The notes below the pieces were generated by a model. It saw only the letters and a list, made by a program, of their open reading frames with translations. It ran no database searches and had not been told where the DNA came from. The position numbers and the translations under genes are program-made. Shown piece by piece: positions 62,445-64,000 of a stretch of DNA of 64,000 nucleotides. This stretch comes from Rivularia sp. T60_A2020_040 (lineage in GTDB: Bacteria > Cyanobacteriota > Cyanobacteriia > Cyanobacteriales > Nostocaceae). The stretch spans positions 1 to 64,000 of the forward strand of contig JACYMD010000074.1 of the NCBI GenBank assembly GCA_015272215.1. The letters run 5' to 3'. Every line of letters starts with the position of its first letter. Within the stretch, counting starts at the first letter, position 1.

Positions 62445-63899
62445 CTAAAATAAAATATCAGGTTCTTCGAGCATACTTTCAAAATCTTTGTTGAAGATTG
62501 GGTTATTTTTATTTCCTAAACTATTTTGTTGATAATTAATCAACTGTGATTCAAAGTAGAAATTTACAGACTTGTTAATATTTGGATTGGGAGATAAATT
62601 AAAAGTTTCAGTATTGCCAAAATCAAAGCTTGTACTAAAACTTTTGTTTGTATATCCAGCATCAAAATTAGATTCAAAACTACTACCTTGAATTAACTCA
62701 GTAGAATCGAATTTCAAACTGATAGTTTGAATATTATTACTAGCTGTTTCTTCGAGAGTTTGACGTATCAAATTACTATTCAAATTAGGATTAGCACTTA
62801 ACATTAAAGCTACTACTCCTGCAATGTGCGGAGTTGCCATAGAAGTACCACTATAGGAATCATACCTGTTATTTGGAAGTGTAGAGTAAATATCGACTCC
62901 TGGAGCGGTAAGATATGTTAAAGCATCGGTTCCTGCACGGTTAGAAAATCGAGCCATATTTTTATCTTGATCTATAGCTCCTACAGCAATTCCATATTTG
63001 TCTGCATAACGAGCCGGATAAAGTGGTGTTTCACCGCTACTGTTTCCCGCTGCCATGACTACGATTACTCCTTTACTGTGAGCATACTGTATGGCTCTTT
63101 CTATCCCAAAGCTAGGAAAAGAACCACCTAATGAAAGGTTAATGACATCGGCTCCATTATCGGCAGCATAATAAATACCATTAGCCACCGCAGTAGTAGA
63201 ACCAGAACCAAAATCATCTAAAACTTTTACTGGCATTATTTGAGCATCGTAAGCAATACCAGTTACACCAAAATCATTTTTTGTCCCCGCAATAGTACCA
63301 GAAACGTGGGTACCATGTCCATCTACATCTATGGTGTTATTATTATTTCCATCAAAGTTCCAACCATAAACATCATCGATATAACCGTTACCATCATCAT
63401 CTTTGCCGTTGTTGGGAATTTCACCCTGATTTATCCAAATATTCTGTTTTAAATCATCGTGATTGCTATCGACACCTGTATCTAACACCGCAACTACGAC
63501 ACCTTGCCCTGTATATCCTTTTTCCCATACAGAAGGTGCTTTTACAGCATCAGCTCCCCAATTTTTACCTCCTAGCTCAGGAACATTTGCAAATGTGTCT
63601 TCTCCAACTATTTTAGCTACTGCTGCTGCTGCATTTGCTAAACCATAACCATTTTCTGAGTTGTATCCTTGACTGCTGGAAGTATAAACATTTTCTGGGG
63701 AAGTATTTATATGTGGTATTACAGATTCTTCAGAGCTTTTAACAATTGAATCATTTCTAGAAGATTCAAAACTGCTACGACTCAGAAGGTTCAGATTATT
63801 TTGTTCAACCTGTAAATTTAATTCATCTGTTGTGAGAAATGCTGTGTTATTTTGTGTTTTTTCAGTAAATAAATTACTATCATTCAAATTAAGTTGCAT
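62445..63899 (-). CDS. Subtilisin-like serine protease (S8 family)
   Basis: 484 residues. The catalytic triad is complete: Asp140 (VAVLDTGVDSNH), His195 (DGHGTHVSGTIAG) and Ser353 (GTSMATPHIAGVVALM), with the oxyanion Asn in MAAGNSSGE. Calcium-site-like DDDGNGYIDD lies at about residues 167-176. The first 110 residues have no classical signal peptide, and a C-terminal tail of about 85 residues (NFDAGYTNKSFSTSFDFGNTET) is polar and unlike known domains. It may be secreted by a leaderless type I route or act inside the cell; the HlyD gene upstream in the window makes the former worth testing. Confidence 0.95.
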   Translation of the reverse strand: MQLNLNDSNLFTEKTQNNTAFLTTDELNLQVEQNNLNLLSRSSFESSRNDSIVKSSEESVIPHINTSPENVYTSSSQGYNSENGYGLANAAAAVAKIVGEDTFANVPELGGKNWGADAVKAPSVWEKGYTGQGVVVAVLDTGVDSNHDDLKQNIWINQGEIPNNGKDDDGNGYIDDVYGWNFDGNNNNTIDVDGHGTHVSGTIAGTKNDFGVTGIAYDAQIMPVKVLDDFGSGSTTAVANGIYYAADNGADVINLSLGGSFPSFGIERAIQYAHSKGVIVVMAAGNSSGETPLYPARYADKYGIAVGAIDQDKNMARFSNRAGTDALTYLTAPGVDIYSTLPNNRYDSYSGTSMATPHIAGVVALMLSANPNLNSNLIRQTLEETASNNIQTISLKFDSTELIQGSSFESNFDAGYTNKSFSTSFDFGNTETFNLSPNPNINKSVNFYFESQLINYQQNSLGNKNNPIFNKDFESMLEEPDILF

Positions 63900-64000
63900 A
63901 AAGTTATACCTTAAATAAATTAATCTTTATTTTGATGACTAATAGTGAAAATTCTGAAAATGATTCAAGTTTTAAGTTGCAATAATATTCGGATTAACCA
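63900..64000. other. Window edge, upstream of the protease gene
   Basis: AT-rich sequence before the protease ATG; only about 100 bp are visible and no further gene can be called. Confidence 0.4.

Overview
The window looks like chromosomal DNA of a filamentous, probably heterocyst-forming cyanobacterium of the Nostocales (Calothrix, Rivularia or Nostoc type). The signs are AT-rich spacers, scattered HIP1 palindromes (GCGATCGC), many gene junctions filled with short tandem heptamer-type repeats (units such as CAACTGT, TACCAAT, GGGAATA), and typical cyanobacterial families: XisH/XisI, DUF1802, DUF2103 beside ClpS, DUF4912, a ComFB-like protein and a SigG-like sigma factor with its anti-sigma factor. 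Species cannot be fixed from sequence alone. No rRNA, tRNA, CRISPR array, prophage or transposase gene was found.

Layout. 0-9.5 kb: small housekeeping and unknown genes (YqaE/Pmp3 peptide, SUI1 factor, MscS channel, DUF1802), a gamma-glutamyltransferase gene cut by one in-frame stop, an xisH-xisI pair and a short-chain dehydrogenase. 9.9-12.4 kb: a three-gene ABC importer of the glycine betaine/choline type. 12.5-14.2 kb: decay zone with a frameshifted and truncated phytoene-desaturase-like gene, a MarR regulator and a membrane-protein pseudogene. 14.2-18.3 kb: glycosyltransferase of the arsenosugar type, two TVP38/TMEM64 membrane proteins and a mercuric-reductase-like flavoprotein. 18.3-30.6 kb: toxin-antitoxin pair, Lin0512 protein, S66 peptidase, UDP-glucose-pyrophosphorylase-like enzyme, LeuS, a GGCT-like protein, sigma/anti-sigma, L,D-transpeptidase, ComFB-like protein and M23 peptidase. 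32-36.2 kb: secreted FAD oxidoreductase, ClpS-like adaptor with DUF2103, MoaE.

36.8-56.1 kb is rich in signalling: two large hybrid kinases in tandem, a 1258-residue protein joining a phosphate-binding-protein-like domain to DUF4912 across a membrane segment, a FHA-GAF adenylate cyclase, two receiver-kinase proteins and a divergent LuxR-type response regulator. 56.2-64 kb: exonuclease III, Ycf39-like NAD-binding protein, HlyD-type adaptor, DUF389 membrane protein and a subtilisin-like protease.

The clearest unexplained structure is a family of four non-coding elements of 204-228 bp (near 1.05, 9.6, 31.1 and 35.5 kb). Each has a 14-bp imperfect terminal inverted repeat, each is flanked by its own perfect 4-bp direct repeat, and they share an internal hairpin core: a MITE whose transposase is not in the window. 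Several other hairpin repeat families are scattered between genes. I did not find a convincing new multi-gene system; the PBP-DUF4912 protein, the glycosyltransferase/TVP38/flavoprotein cluster and the xisHI pair are the protein-level candidates most worth pursuing.
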